Assembly: GCA_015056085.1 (NCBI GenBank)
Contig: SVHA01000003.1
Coordinates: 62,001 to 126,000, forward strand
Direction: 5' to 3'
Source of the DNA: Clostridiales bacterium
GTDB taxonomy: Bacteria > Bacillota > Clostridia > Christensenellales > Aristaeellaceae
DNA: 64,000 bases
Below, in pieces: positions 51,181 to 61,050 of the stretch (its first letter is position 1; the number at the start of each line of letters is the position of its first letter). Below the pieces are notes generated by a model, which searched no databases, was not told the DNA's origin, and saw only the letters and a program-made list of their open reading frames with translations. Made by a program: the position numbers and the translations under genes.

Positions 51181-51348
51181 AAAAAAATCCCCCAAGCCCT
51201 TCTGTGCTTGGGGTGATGGGTCAAGGGCCAATGGCCCTTGCGGGGGTGTCGGGGGCAGCGCCCCCGACCGGGGTCCAGGGGCGGCGCCCCTGGTGGGGGC
51301 GGTGGGGGCAAAGCCCCCACCAAGGGGTCCAGGGGCAAAGCCCCCTGG
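51181..51348 (-). repeat. Stop-codon-anchored hairpin array B-minus, ending in an intrinsic terminator
   Basis: On the minus strand it starts directly after the TGA of the metallophosphatase gene (CCAGGGGGCTTTGCCC), shows about five hairpins, the constant GCAAGGGCCATTGGCCCTTG module, then CCCCAAGC/GCTTGGGG and a tail of seven T (51181-51213). Mirror image of B-plus. Confidence 0.85.
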
Positions 51349-52047
51349 TCACCGGCTGTAGATGCCGGTGGTGATTTCACGAATGTACGCATCCCGGTAC
51401 GGGAGGTCGGGATCAGCCAGTGCGGCCTTTACTGCAGCACGGTTGTCATAGGGCACAGAAAGAATCGTCATCGTCATCACAGAGCGTTCAGGAGAGCCAA
51501 CATCGCCCTCCAATAGCAGCGCATGGCTGTTCGGCACACCCAGGCTGTTTCCCACGCTGCCGCAGTTGAGGGCATACCCCGCCGTCAGACTGCGAATGAA
51601 CGGCCGGTGGCTGTCGCCGAAAATCACGCCGGTGAAGACCTCTCCGTCCCGCTCAAAAGCGGTGGCCATCGTGCGGTTGCTGTCATGCCCCTGCAGAAGA
51701 GGCATCACCGGCCGGCCATGAAAAAGCCGGAAGCGCACACCGCTGATGGTCGCCTCCATCTCCCGGGGGAGATTCTTCAGCCATTCCATGCGCTCCTCGC
51801 CCAGCTGCTGCCAGTAGTAATCATCCGCCGGATATTCCTTGCCGCCGATGCCGTAATCCCAGTTCCCGCCGACGAATCGGGTACAGTTTGCCCGCACCCA
51901 GTCGCAGGTCTTGGGGCTTTCAGGGCCCTTGCCCACTGCATCGCCCAGAAACCAGATTTCATCCACCCGCTGCTTTTCCAGCGCCTTTTCCATGGCCAGA
52001 GCCGCCGGATAATTCCCGTGCAGGTCCGCCACAAATGCAATTCTCAT
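51349..52047 (-). CDS. Metallophosphoesterase (YfcE/DUF-like)
   Basis: 232 residues, RBS AAGGAG. Metal-binding blocks: FVADLHGNYPAA (residues 4-15), FLGDAVGKGPESPKT, VGGNWDYGIGG, FRLFHGRP, and VIFGDSHRPFIRSL, ending in LNCGSVGNSLGVP, the pattern of compact phosphodiesterases of the YfcE group. Substrate unknown. Lies 12 bases after luxS in the same operon. Distinct from the YkuE-like enzyme at 1285-1986. Confidence 0.88.
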   Translation of the reverse strand: MRIAFVADLHGNYPAALAMEKALEKQRVDEIWFLGDAVGKGPESPKTCDWVRANCTRFVGGNWDYGIGGKEYPADDYYWQQLGEERMEWLKNLPREMEATISGVRFRLFHGRPVMPLLQGHDSNRTMATAFERDGEVFTGVIFGDSHRPFIRSLTAGYALNCGSVGNSLGVPNSHALLLEGDVGSPERSVMTMTILSVPYDNRAAVKAALADPDLPYRDAYIREITTGIYSR

Positions 52048-52059
52048 GTTCGTGACTCC

Positions 52060-52524
52060 TTATGCGGGATACACCATGGTATCCACCGTGCAGTTTTCCA
52101 GCACCTGGACATACCGGGCGGCTTCTTCCCGGGCGCCCGGCAAATTGTGCTCCAGATAATTGCCGCACTCAATGCGGTTGGTGCCGGGGATTTCTCCCTG
52201 ATAATCAGCGGCAAAGGCGAAAGCGTCCTTCACCAGCGTGAGGGCGTCTTCCCGGCTCACGGCGTCCCGAAGGATCAGATAGCAGCCGGTGCGGCAGCCC
52301 ATGGGTCCGAAGTAAATCACCTGATCCGACCAGTCGGAGGAGCGCACAAAGGTCGCCACCAGATGCTCCAAAGTGTGCATGGCGGGCACGGCGAGATAAT
52401 CCCCGGCGTTGGGCGTTTTCAGCCGCAGGTCGTAGGTCACGCAGTCACCGTCCACCCGGGAGACGTACATTCCCGGCGTGAGCAGGTCGTGGTTGATGGT
52501 GAAAGATGCAATCTTGCGCAGCAT
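52060..52524 (-). CDS. luxS: S-ribosylhomocysteine lyase
   Basis: 154 residues from the ATG 8 bases after AAGGAG. Splits S-ribosylhomocysteine into homocysteine and DPD, the AI-2 precursor, in the activated methyl cycle. Fe/Zn ligands are seen in PAMHTLEHLVATFVR (HxxEH) and the Cys/Gly site GPMGCRTGCYLI; RDAVSREDALTLVKDAF follows. Usual length. Pfs nucleosidase is not adjacent. Confidence 0.95.
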   Translation of the reverse strand: MLRKIASFTINHDLLTPGMYVSRVDGDCVTYDLRLKTPNAGDYLAVPAMHTLEHLVATFVRSSDWSDQVIYFGPMGCRTGCYLILRDAVSREDALTLVKDAFAFAADYQGEIPGTNRIECGNYLEHNLPGAREEAARYVQVLENCTVDTMVYPA

Positions 52525-52554
52525 ATCGGTCACTCCTTATGGCAGGATATGTTG

Positions 52555-52563
52555 ATTATACCA
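52555..52563 (-). promoter_or_regulatory. Extended -10 promoter of luxS
   Basis: Minus strand: TGGTATAAT, about 30 bases before the luxS start; no convincing -35. Confidence 0.55.
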
Positions 52564-52607
52564 TATTCCGGATCATTTTCATAGTCCGCCTGAGGATTTC
52601 CCCAAAA

Positions 52608-52639
52608 GGAAAACCCCATCTGTCGCACAACAGACGGGG
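52608..52639 (-). terminator. Intrinsic terminator of rpmB
   Basis: Minus strand: CCCCGTCTGT/ACAGATGGGG stem (one G:T), 6-base loop, TTTT. Confidence 0.8.
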
Positions 52640-52676
52640 AATTGTGTTGCATATTCCTTAGGTGAAAAGCGGTTTG

Positions 52677-52889
52677 TTACGCTTCCTCCCGGGTCTTGGG
52701 CAGCGCGCGCTCAACCTTACCACTCCGCAGGCAGCGAGTGCAGACATTCATCCGCTTCGCAGCACCGTTGACCATCACGCGAACGCTCTGCACATTGGGC
52801 GCCCAGATGCGATTGGTCTTACGGTTGGAATGGCTGACGGAATGACCGTTCAGCGTAGCCTTTTCGCAAATCTCACAGTACTTACCCAT
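52677..52889 (-). CDS. rpmB: 50S ribosomal protein L28
   Basis: 70 residues from the ATG after AAGGAGG. GKYCEICEKATLNGHSVSHSNRKTNRIWAPNVQSVRV is the L28 signature. Two CxxC pairs (CEIC and CTRC) mark the zinc-binding form. Single gene with promoter and terminator, as is usual for rpmB. Confidence 0.97.
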   Translation of the reverse strand: MGKYCEICEKATLNGHSVSHSNRKTNRIWAPNVQSVRVMVNGAAKRMNVCTRCLRSGKVERALPKTREEA

Positions 52890-52934
52890 GGAATCCACCT
52901 CCTTGTTGGAGTATGCACACACCAAAGCGGTACA

Positions 52935-52963
52935 ATTATATCATGTCCCCGGCCAAAAGGCAA
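52935..52963 (-). promoter_or_regulatory. rpmB promoter
   Basis: Minus strand: -35 TTGCCT (52958-52963), 17-bp spacer, extended -10 TGATATAAT (-10 at 52935-52940). Confidence 0.8.
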
Positions 52964-53040
52964 GCGTGATTTTCTCTTTTTTTCGCTGTTTTGGGCGCTT
53001 CATGCATGGGTGGCGCCTGCATCTGCTGATTTTTTCCGGG

Positions 53041-53077
53041 CAAAATCAAAAGCAGCGCCGGAATGACCCTGCGCTGC
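53041..53077 (-). terminator. Intrinsic terminator of the hrcA-grpE-dnaK-dnaJ operon
   Basis: Minus strand: GCAGCGC/GCGCTGC stem, 12-base loop, TTTTGATTTT, 17 bases after dnaJ. Confidence 0.8.
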
Positions 53078-53094
53078 CTGTGTTTGGGGACAAA

Positions 53095-54210
53095 TCAGTT
53101 GAACAGATCCTTGAGCTTTTCCATAAAGCCCTTGCGCTGCTCGTATTCCTTGCCGGTCATGGATTCGTCCAGCTGCTGGAGCAGTTCCCGCTGTTTGTCG
53201 GAAAGTTTGCGGGGCACTTCCACCCGCACCCGGAAGATCAGATCGCCCTTGCCGGCGCCATCCATGCGCTGCACGCCCTTGTCACGGATGCGGAATTCCG
53301 TGTCGTTCTGGGTGCCTTCGGGGATGGTGTACTTCACGGGACCATCCAGGGTGGGAATGTCGATTTCAGCGCCCAGAGCCGCCTGGGTGAAGGAAATCGG
53401 CACTTCCAGATAGAGATTGTAGCCTTCCCGCTTGAAAATCTTGTGGGGCTTGACGACGATGTGGATATACAGATCGCCGTTGGGGCCGCCGTTGACGCCG
53501 GGCTCGCCCTCGCCCCTCTTGAGCAGGGACACATCCGTATCCACGCCGGGCTGGACGTTGAGGGTCATGGAGCGGCGCACCCTGGTGCGGCCGGAGCCGC
53601 CGCAGGAGCTGCACTTGTCCGTCACAATCTTGCCGGAGCCGCCGCAATTGGGGCAGGTGCGCACGGTGGTCATAAAGCCGGCGCTGGCCCGGACCTGACC
53701 GGATCCCCGGCAGGTGGGGCAGGTTTGGGGCGTTGTGCCGGGCTTGGCGCCCGTGCCCTGACAGGTGGTGCAGTTTTCGCTGCGATAGAAGTCAATCTGC
53801 TTTTTGCAGCCCTTGGCTGCTTCCTCAAAGGTCAGGTGCAGGTCATAGCGCAGGTCGTTGCCCTGACGGGGGCCGTTGCGCCGCTGCCCGCCCATGCCGC
53901 CGCCGAAGAGATCAAAGATGCTCTCAAAGCCGCCCATGCCGCCAAAGTCGAATCCACCAAAGGGATTGCCGCCCATGCCGCCCATGGGGTCTTCAAAGCC
54001 GAACTGGTCATACCGGGCACGTTTGTCCGGGTCGGAGAGCACCTCGTTGGCTTCGTTGAGTTCCTTGAAGCGGGCTTCGGCTTCCTTATCGTTGGGGTGC
54101 AGGTCGGGGTGACATTCCTTCGCCTTGCGGCGGTAGGCGCGCTTGATCTCATCATCGCTGGCGCCTTTTTTTACCCCCAGCACCTCATAATAATCTCGCT
54201 TTTCAGCCAA
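53095..54210 (-). CDS. dnaJ: Chaperone protein DnaJ
   Basis: 371 residues. DnaK co-chaperone that delivers substrates and stimulates ATP hydrolysis. J domain with HPD (residues 1-70, KRAYRRKAKECHPDLHPNDKEAEARF), Gly/Phe linker (GGMGGNPFGGFDFGGMGG), four CxxCxGxG zinc repeats (CTTCQGTGAKPG, CPTCRGSGQV, CPNCGGSGKI, CSSCGGSGRT), and the C-terminal substrate-binding part. Last gene of the heat-shock operon, 105 bases after dnaK; the gap holds a CCGGGAG/CTCCCGG hairpin. Confidence 0.98.
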   Translation of the reverse strand: MAEKRDYYEVLGVKKGASDDEIKRAYRRKAKECHPDLHPNDKEAEARFKELNEANEVLSDPDKRARYDQFGFEDPMGGMGGNPFGGFDFGGMGGFESIFDLFGGGMGGQRRNGPRQGNDLRYDLHLTFEEAAKGCKKQIDFYRSENCTTCQGTGAKPGTTPQTCPTCRGSGQVRASAGFMTTVRTCPNCGGSGKIVTDKCSSCGGSGRTRVRRSMTLNVQPGVDTDVSLLKRGEGEPGVNGGPNGDLYIHIVVKPHKIFKREGYNLYLEVPISFTQAALGAEIDIPTLDGPVKYTIPEGTQNDTEFRIRDKGVQRMDGAGKGDLIFRVRVEVPRKLSDKQRELLQQLDESMTGKEYEQRKGFMEKLKDLFN

Positions 54211-54315
54211 TGTGATTCACCTCATACAGGGGACATGATAACAGGAAGATGCCGGGAGCACCCAGCGGGTCCTCCCGGTCGCCTTCACACTTTGCGTATA
54301 TGCCGTTCAGGGTTA

Positions 54316-56166
<1,851 letters not shown>

Positions 56167-56222
56167 TCAAAATCCTGTATGTGGAGAGGGGGTGTTCCCC
56201 CGGATTCCCTTGATTACCTTGA

Positions 56223-56789
56223 TTAGTCGGGCACTACCTTGACCATGGCGTAGCGGATGACCGCATTGCCCATCATGTAGCCCTTCTGCAGCACGGCGCA
56301 CACCGTGCCGGGCTCGCCCTCTTCGGGGCTGCCCTGCATGACGGCGTTTTCGATGTTGGGGTCGAACTTCTCACCCAGCCGGTCAATCACCGTCACACCC
56401 AGGCGCTGATACGCCTCCTGCATCTGCTTGAGGGTCATTTCCACGCCCACCCGCAGCGCATCGTTTTCACTGGTACCGGCGGCAGCCAGGGCACGCTCCA
56501 GATTGTCCAGCACCGCCAGGAAGGCCGTGGCCACCTGACGCTGTCCGTCTTGGAAGGAATCAGCCCGGACGGATTCATTGCGGCGGCGGAAGTTATCAAA
56601 ATCCGCCTGCACCCGCTGGGCCATGGCGAGGTACTCATCCGCCTTGGCCGCCTTTTCTTCCAGCGCCTTCACGTCGATGGTTTCTTCAGCGGGCTGGGCT
56701 TCTTCCGCAGGGGTCTCTTCCGTCTGCTGTTCCTCCTGAACCTCCGGGGTCTCCTGAGGCTCTTCTTCATATCGCTTCGATCGTTTCAT
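56223..56789 (-). CDS. grpE: Nucleotide exchange factor GrpE
   Basis: 188 residues. Drives ADP release from DnaK. An acidic, disordered N-terminus (YEEEPQETPEVQEEQQTEETPAEE) is followed by the long dimer helix (KADEYLAMAQRVQADFDNFRRRN) and the beta domain (GVTVIDRLGEKFDPNIENAVMQG, GTVCAVLQKGYMMGNAVIRYAMVKV). Fifteen bases after hrcA. Confidence 0.96.
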   Translation of the reverse strand: MKRSKRYEEEPQETPEVQEEQQTEETPAEEAQPAEETIDVKALEEKAAKADEYLAMAQRVQADFDNFRRRNESVRADSFQDGQRQVATAFLAVLDNLERALAAAGTSENDALRVGVEMTLKQMQEAYQRLGVTVIDRLGEKFDPNIENAVMQGSPEEGEPGTVCAVLQKGYMMGNAVIRYAMVKVVPD

Positions 56790-56804
56790 GTTTCTGCCTT
56801 TCTG

Positions 56805-57842
56805 TTATCGGCGGTCATCGCCGGGATGGTCGGTAAACAGTTCGGACAACTGGTGTCCCATGGTGCCCAGGATGGACAGCACGCGGCTGTATTCCATGCG
56901 GGTGGGGCCGATGACGCCGATGGTGCCCTGCCGTCCGTTGCCAGTGGTATACGTGGCGGTGACGATGGAGCAATCCGCCATTTCCGGCACGCCCGTTTCC
57001 GGGCCGATGCGCACGGTGAAGGCCATCTCGCCCTGCTGGCTGACAATGTCCGCCAGACGATCTCTGGTTTCCATCAGGCTCAGGAAGCTGCGGGCCTTTT
57101 CCATGTCGGAATATTCCGGGTAGGACAGCATATTGCTGGTGCCGCCCACAGCCACATGGTGATGGCTTTCGCCATCAGCGGCATTGAGGAAGTTGCCGAA
57201 GCCCCTAAGGAGCATCTCGTTTTCCTGCATGGCGGCGATCATCCCCGGCATACACTCAACGGCCTCGTGGAGCGTCTTGCCCTTGAGCGTCTGGGTCAGG
57301 GAGCGGGAAATGGCGTAGAGGGTATCGCTGTCCAGTTCTTCCGACACCCGGATAACCGTATCCCTGACAATGCCCGCATCGGTGACGATGACCGTCAGTG
57401 CGCTGTTTTCCGACACCGGCACCAGCTGAATGGTGCGGATGCGGGGCTCGGAGCCGGTAGGCGGCAGCACCACGGCGGTGTACTTCGTCAGGCTGGAAAG
57501 CACCTGCGCCGCATGGTCGATCACGTCCTCCATCTGACGCATCCGCCCGGTGAAGTGACCCCGCAGCGCTTCCTCGTTGGCTGAGGCAATCCGCCCGGAC
57601 CTAAGCAGCTGATCTACATACAGGCGATAGGCCTTGGCGGAAGGAATGCGTCCGGCGGAAATGTGGGGCTGATCCAGATAACCCAGTTCCTCCAGGTCGC
57701 TCATCTCATTGCGGATGGTGGCGGGCGACAGGCCCATGTCGTACTTCTTGGTGATCGTCCGGGAGCCGACAGGCACAGCCGTGAGGATATAGTCATCAAT
57801 GATGGCCTGCAGAATCCGCAGTTTTCTCTCGTCCATGTCCAT
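56805..57842 (-). CDS. hrcA: Heat-inducible transcription repressor HrcA
   Basis: 345 residues from the ATG 9 bases after AAAGGAG. An N-terminal winged helix (RKLRILQAIIDDYILTAVPVGSRTITKKYDMGLSPATIRNEMSDLEELGYLDQPHISAGRIPSAKAYRLYVD) binds CIRCE; the C-terminal dimerisation and GroE-sensing part ends TIGVIGPTRMEYSRVLSILGTM. Represses its own operon, with a perfect CIRCE just upstream. Confidence 0.97.
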   Translation of the reverse strand: MDMDERKLRILQAIIDDYILTAVPVGSRTITKKYDMGLSPATIRNEMSDLEELGYLDQPHISAGRIPSAKAYRLYVDQLLRSGRIASANEEALRGHFTGRMRQMEDVIDHAAQVLSSLTKYTAVVLPPTGSEPRIRTIQLVPVSENSALTVIVTDAGIVRDTVIRVSEELDSDTLYAISRSLTQTLKGKTLHEAVECMPGMIAAMQENEMLLRGFGNFLNAADGESHHHVAVGGTSNMLSYPEYSDMEKARSFLSLMETRDRLADIVSQQGEMAFTVRIGPETGVPEMADCSIVTATYTTGNGRQGTIGVIGPTRMEYSRVLSILGTMGHQLSELFTDHPGDDRR

Positions 57843-57870
57843 GGTCGTCAACTCCTTTCCTTCGGCGTTG

Positions 57871-57897
57871 TTAGCACTCACCACAAGCGAGTGCTAA
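57871..57897. promoter_or_regulatory. CIRCE operator (perfect)
   Basis: TTAGCACTC-N9-GAGTGCTAA, both arms matching the consensus exactly, between the promoter and the hrcA ribosome site. Confidence 0.97.
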
Positions 57898-57908
57898 TCG
57901 CAGTTCAT

Positions 57909-57937
57909 AATATACCCCGCTTCCGGCAAAATGTCAA
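57909..57937 (-). promoter_or_regulatory. Promoter of the hrcA-grpE-dnaK-dnaJ operon
   Basis: Minus strand: -35 TTGACA (57932-57937), 17-bp spacer, -10 TATATT (57909-57914). The start site lies at or just before CIRCE. Confidence 0.88.
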
Positions 57938-57986
57938 GGGGCGAACCAAAATATTTTTCCAATCCCGCTGTTTCCCGCGCCTTCCC

Positions 57987-58016
57987 TTGCCAAAACGGCC
58001 CGGAAAATGGTACAAT
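57987..58016 (+). promoter_or_regulatory. Promoter of trmL
   Basis: -35 TTGCCA (57987-57992), 18-bp spacer, extended -10 TGGTACAAT (-10 at 58011-58016). Confidence 0.7.
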
Positions 58017-58045
58017 GGCATATATAAAGGAAGGTGAATGCTCCC

Positions 58046-58567
58046 GTGGCCTTCAACATCGTACTGGTTCACCCGGAAATCCCGCAAAACACCGGCAACA
58101 TCGCCCGCACCTGTGCCGCCACCGGCGCCGTGCTGCACCTGATTGAGCCGCTGGGATTCTCCCTGGAAGACAAATATCTGCGCCGGGCCGGGCTGGACTA
58201 CTGGAAGCTGATGGAGTATCACGTCCATCCTTCCGTGGAAGCCTTTCTGCTTTCTCATCCGGGAGCGGTGATGCACTTTGCTTCCACCAAGGCGCCCCGG
58301 GGATATCATCAGGCGCAGTATCACGACGGAGATTACCTCGTCTTCGGCTGCGAAACACGGGGGCTGCCGGAAAACCTCCTGGAAAAGGTCTACGACCGGT
58401 GTATCCGCATCCCCATGCGGCAGGAGGCCCGCAGCCTGAACCTGTCCAACTCCGTAGCGGTGGTGCTTTATGAAGCCCTGCGGCAGACGGACTACGCCGG
58501 CCTTGCCTGCGAGGGGCATCTCACCGGCCGGGAAGAATCGGACACCCCCTGGCTGGATTATGTTTGA
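58046..58567 (+). CDS. trmL: tRNA (cytidine(34)-2'-O)-methyltransferase
   Basis: About 173 residues. SPOUT methylase for the wobble base of tRNA-Leu. FNIVLVHPEIPQNTGNIARTCAATGAVLHLIEPLGF is the family start; the SAM knot is shown by GDYLVFGCETRGLPENLL and IRIPMRQEARSLNLSNSVAVVLYEALRQ. Start is ambiguous: the GTG at 58046 gives the family-like MAFNIVLV start, the GTG at 58034 lies nearer to AAAGGAAG. Divergent from the hrcA operon. Confidence 0.93.
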   Translation: MAFNIVLVHPEIPQNTGNIARTCAATGAVLHLIEPLGFSLEDKYLRRAGLDYWKLMEYHVHPSVEAFLLSHPGAVMHFASTKAPRGYHQAQYHDGDYLVFGCETRGLPENLLEKVYDRCIRIPMRQEARSLNLSNSVAVVLYEALRQTDYAGLACEGHLTGREESDTPWLDYV

Positions 58568-58651
58568 CGGCTTTTGACCCGGTCATTCGTTGTGTTAGCG
58601 ATGATCCTTGATCCCTGATTGACTATTGATTTCACGCAACAGGAGGCTCTT

Positions 58652-59107
58652 ATGGCCCGCTTTGCCCAGACCCGCGCATATCAACCTGCGCCGGATTTCC
58701 CTGATCGCCGCCCCGCCCCTGAAGAGCAGGAGGATTTCTCCGACCTGCTGGAAGGTACGGACAATCCACCCGTGCGCCACTGGCAGCCCGCACAGGAAGT
58801 CCCGCTGATGGACGAAAGGGACTTTGACCTGTCTCAGGAGCGGGAAGGCGGTTGGTATGATGAGCCCGCAGAGGAATACATCGAAAACGATGATGATGAT
58901 TATTTCCCCGACGAGCTGCTCACCGAAGAAGATCACGCCGAACTGCGCCGGGAGCGCTGGCACACCCTGGCCCGCCTGTGGGATTTCCTGGGCGTGATTG
59001 CCGGCACGGTGGCCGTGCTGGTGCTCATCGCCCTGCTCATCAGCCTGCTGAACTGGCTGCAGGCCGACGTGGTGCAGACTTTCTCCCTTTTGCAGACCAA
59101 TCTGTAA
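58652..59107 (+). CDS. Acidic single-pass membrane protein of unknown function
   Basis: 151 residues from the ATG after AGGAGG. A long acidic, Pro-containing cytosolic part (with YIENDDDDYFPDELLTEEDH) is followed by a Arg-rich stretch and one helix (FLGVIAGTVAVLVLIALLISLL) near the C-terminus. No family recognised. It sits between trmL and the uracil-DNA glycosylase genes in the same direction; the layout gives no firm functional hint. Confidence 0.65.
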   Translation: MARFAQTRAYQPAPDFPDRRPAPEEQEDFSDLLEGTDNPPVRHWQPAQEVPLMDERDFDLSQEREGGWYDEPAEEYIENDDDDYFPDELLTEEDHAELRRERWHTLARLWDFLGVIAGTVAVLVLIALLISLLNWLQADVVQTFSLLQTNL

Positions 59108-59175
59108 TGAAGACACCCTTTGCGGCACATCCTATCCTGTATTCCCCCTGACATTTTGCGAAAGAAGGCGCCTGC

Positions 59176-59760
59176 ATGGCTGAAATGACCTGGGAACTGT
59201 TCCATCAGCAGGTGGAAATGTGCGGCCTGTGCCCCCTGTATCAGGGCGCACGCCACAAGGTGCCGGGACAGGGGGATGAGCACTCTCCCCTGATGTTCAT
59301 CGGCGAAGGGCCCGGCCAGGTGGAAGACGAGCAGGGGCTGGCCTTTGTGGGGCCCGCCGGTCAACTGCTGACCCGGATGCTGCAGGCCATTTCCCTGCCC
59401 CGGGACAGGGTGTACATCTGCAACATCGTCAAGTGCCGCCCGCCCAACAACCGTGTGCCTGAAGAGGCCGAGGCCCATCAGTGTATGCTCCACCTGCGAA
59501 ACCAGGTCGCGCTGGTCAAGCCCAAGGTGATTGTGCTGCTGGGGGCCACCGCCGCCAAGTATACCCTGGGGCCAGACGTGCGCATCACCCGGGACAGAGG
59601 CCGCTGGTTTGAGCGCAAGGGCGTATGGATGATGCCCACCTTCCACCCCTCCGCCCTTTTGCGGGACCCCGCCAAAAAGAAGGAAGCCTGGGAGGATATG
59701 CAGTCCTTGCGGGTCAAACTGATGGAACTGGGGCTGTATCCCGACCTGTATCACCAATAA
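59176..59760 (+). CDS. Uracil-DNA glycosylase, family 4 (Fe-S type)
   Basis: 194 residues. Removes uracil from DNA in base-excision repair. Motif 1 is GEGPGQVEDEQGLAFVGPAGQLL and motif 2 HPSALLR. The four cluster cysteines expected for family 4 are at 16, 19, 87 and 103 (CGLC, KCRPPNN, HQC). Length is near the family norm. Seventeen bases before a second, related gene. Confidence 0.9.
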   Translation: MAEMTWELFHQQVEMCGLCPLYQGARHKVPGQGDEHSPLMFIGEGPGQVEDEQGLAFVGPAGQLLTRMLQAISLPRDRVYICNIVKCRPPNNRVPEEAEAHQCMLHLRNQVALVKPKVIVLLGATAAKYTLGPDVRITRDRGRWFERKGVWMMPTFHPSALLRDPAKKKEAWEDMQSLRVKLMELGLYPDLYHQ

Positions 59761-59777
59761 CCATTCCGGAGGCGACC

Positions 59778-60368
59778 ATGGAAGCATTTCAGGAAACCGT
59801 CCGCCGCTTTTTCAAGGATTTATGGCCCGCCGAGGAAAAGATTCTCGTCTTTGGCGAAGGGCAGACCCATCAGCCGCCGCTGATGCTCATCGGCGAAGCG
59901 CCGGGCGAGCAGGAAACACTCCAACATCGCCCCTTTGTGGGCAAGGCCGGCAAGAATCTGGACGCTTTTTTGCAGGCGGTATCCCTGCGCCGGGAGGACA
60001 TTTACATCTCCAACGTGGTCAAAATCCGCCCCACGAAAGTTTCCCCCAGGGGCAGCATATCGAACCGTCCGCCCAACCGGGAGGAACTGGCGCTGTTCAC
60101 CCCCTTCTTATATGATGAAATCCGTCTGGTCTCTCCCCGTCTGCTGGTGACGCTGGGCAACGTGGCATTGCAGGCCATTCTGGGCAGGGATGCTGTCATC
60201 GGCGCCTGCCACGGACGCCCCCACACCGCTGATTTGCAGGGCACGGCGCTGACCGTTTTCCCCCTGTATCACCCGGCGTCGGTGATCTACAACCGCAGCC
60301 TCCTTGCCACCTATGAGGCTGATTTGCAGGCGCTGCGGGCGCACCTTGACGCAGGGAATGTCATTTGA
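59778..60368 (+). CDS. Uracil-DNA glycosylase-like protein without Fe-S cysteines
   Basis: 196 residues from the ATG after CGGAGG. Shares motif 1 (GEAPGEQETLQHRPFVGKAGKNLDAFLQ) and a motif 2 (YHPASVIYN) with its neighbour, but has no Cys at the four cluster positions (one Cys overall, in GACHGRP). This matches cluster-free members of the UDG superfamily rather than family 4. Probably a paralogue with changed substrate range. Tandem with the Fe-S enzyme. Confidence 0.82.
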   Translation: MEAFQETVRRFFKDLWPAEEKILVFGEGQTHQPPLMLIGEAPGEQETLQHRPFVGKAGKNLDAFLQAVSLRREDIYISNVVKIRPTKVSPRGSISNRPPNREELALFTPFLYDEIRLVSPRLLVTLGNVALQAILGRDAVIGACHGRPHTADLQGTALTVFPLYHPASVIYNRSLLATYEADLQALRAHLDAGNVI

Positions 60369-60420
60369 GACGCCAAAGTGTATCTTTGGAACGAAAGGTA
60401 TAGCGCTTTTTCCGCCGATA

Positions 60421-60455
60421 TGCTATCATGAAACCGTCCCAAGACAGACCCCGTA
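60421..60455 (+). promoter_or_regulatory. Possible overlapping sigma-A and ECF/SigW-like promoters of nfeD-floA
   Basis: Extended -10 TGCTATCAT (60421-60429) and, overlapping it, TGAAAC (60429-60434) with CGTA 17 bases later (60452-60455). SigW promoters are TGAAAC-N16-CGTA, and SigW controls the Bacillus nfeD-floA genes; the one-base longer spacer and very short leader weaken this reading. Confidence 0.3.
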
Positions 60456-60477
60456 AGGTCATAAGGAGGAATCCCCG

Positions 60478-60975
60478 ATGTTGGAATTCATCGTTGCCAA
60501 TCTGCCGATGGTCATCTGCTTTCTCGTCGGCATCGGCCTGATGGTGCTGGAGTGCTTCCTGCCCGGTTTCGGGCTGCCCGGCATCAGCGGCGTCGTGCTG
60601 GAAGTGATATCGGTGGCCATGGCGTGGAACAACCACGGCCCGCTGGCAGCCCTGGGCATGACGCTCATCGTGCTGTCGGTGATCGCACTGGTCATCTCCA
60701 TCACCCTCAAGAGTATATCCAGCGGTAAACTCAGCAAGAGCCCCATCGTGCTCAACCACCGGGAAAGCACCGAAGAAGGCTATCGTTCCTCGGACGATCA
60801 GCAGGTCTTCCTGGGCAAGGAAGGCGTCACCACCACGGTGCTGCGCCCCACCGGCATGGCGGAATTCGACGGCGTGAAGCTCAACGTGGTGTCCGAGGGC
60901 GAGTTCATTCAGCAAAACACCCCCGTGCGCATCATTGAAGTGGAAGGCAGCCGTATCCTGGTCCGTGCCATCTGA
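60478..60975 (+). CDS. nfeD: NfeD-like membrane protein
   Basis: 165 residues, RBS AAGGAGG. Several N-terminal helices (MVICFLVGIGLMVLECFLPGFGLPGISGVVLEVISVAMAW, LVISITLKS) and a C-terminal OB-fold domain (FLGKEGVTTTVLRPTGMAEFDGVKLNVVSEGEFIQQNTPVRIIEVEGSRILVR). NfeD proteins partner with stomatin/flotillin-type proteins encoded next to them, here FloA 75 bases downstream. Confidence 0.93.
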   Translation: MLEFIVANLPMVICFLVGIGLMVLECFLPGFGLPGISGVVLEVISVAMAWNNHGPLAALGMTLIVLSVIALVISITLKSISSGKLSKSPIVLNHRESTEEGYRSSDDQQVFLGKEGVTTTVLRPTGMAEFDGVKLNVVSEGEFIQQNTPVRIIEVEGSRILVRAI

Positions 60976-61050
60976 TCTCCCTTTGTTTCTCAGCTGCGGT
61001 GGCGCAGCTAACGCATAAATCAGTCACAGGAAAAAGGAGGAATCGCCTTT

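Noticed and set aside
50738-51392. Similar Pro/Gly-rich frames in repeat block B
   Set aside because: Same repeat-derived artefact; both strands are equally open.
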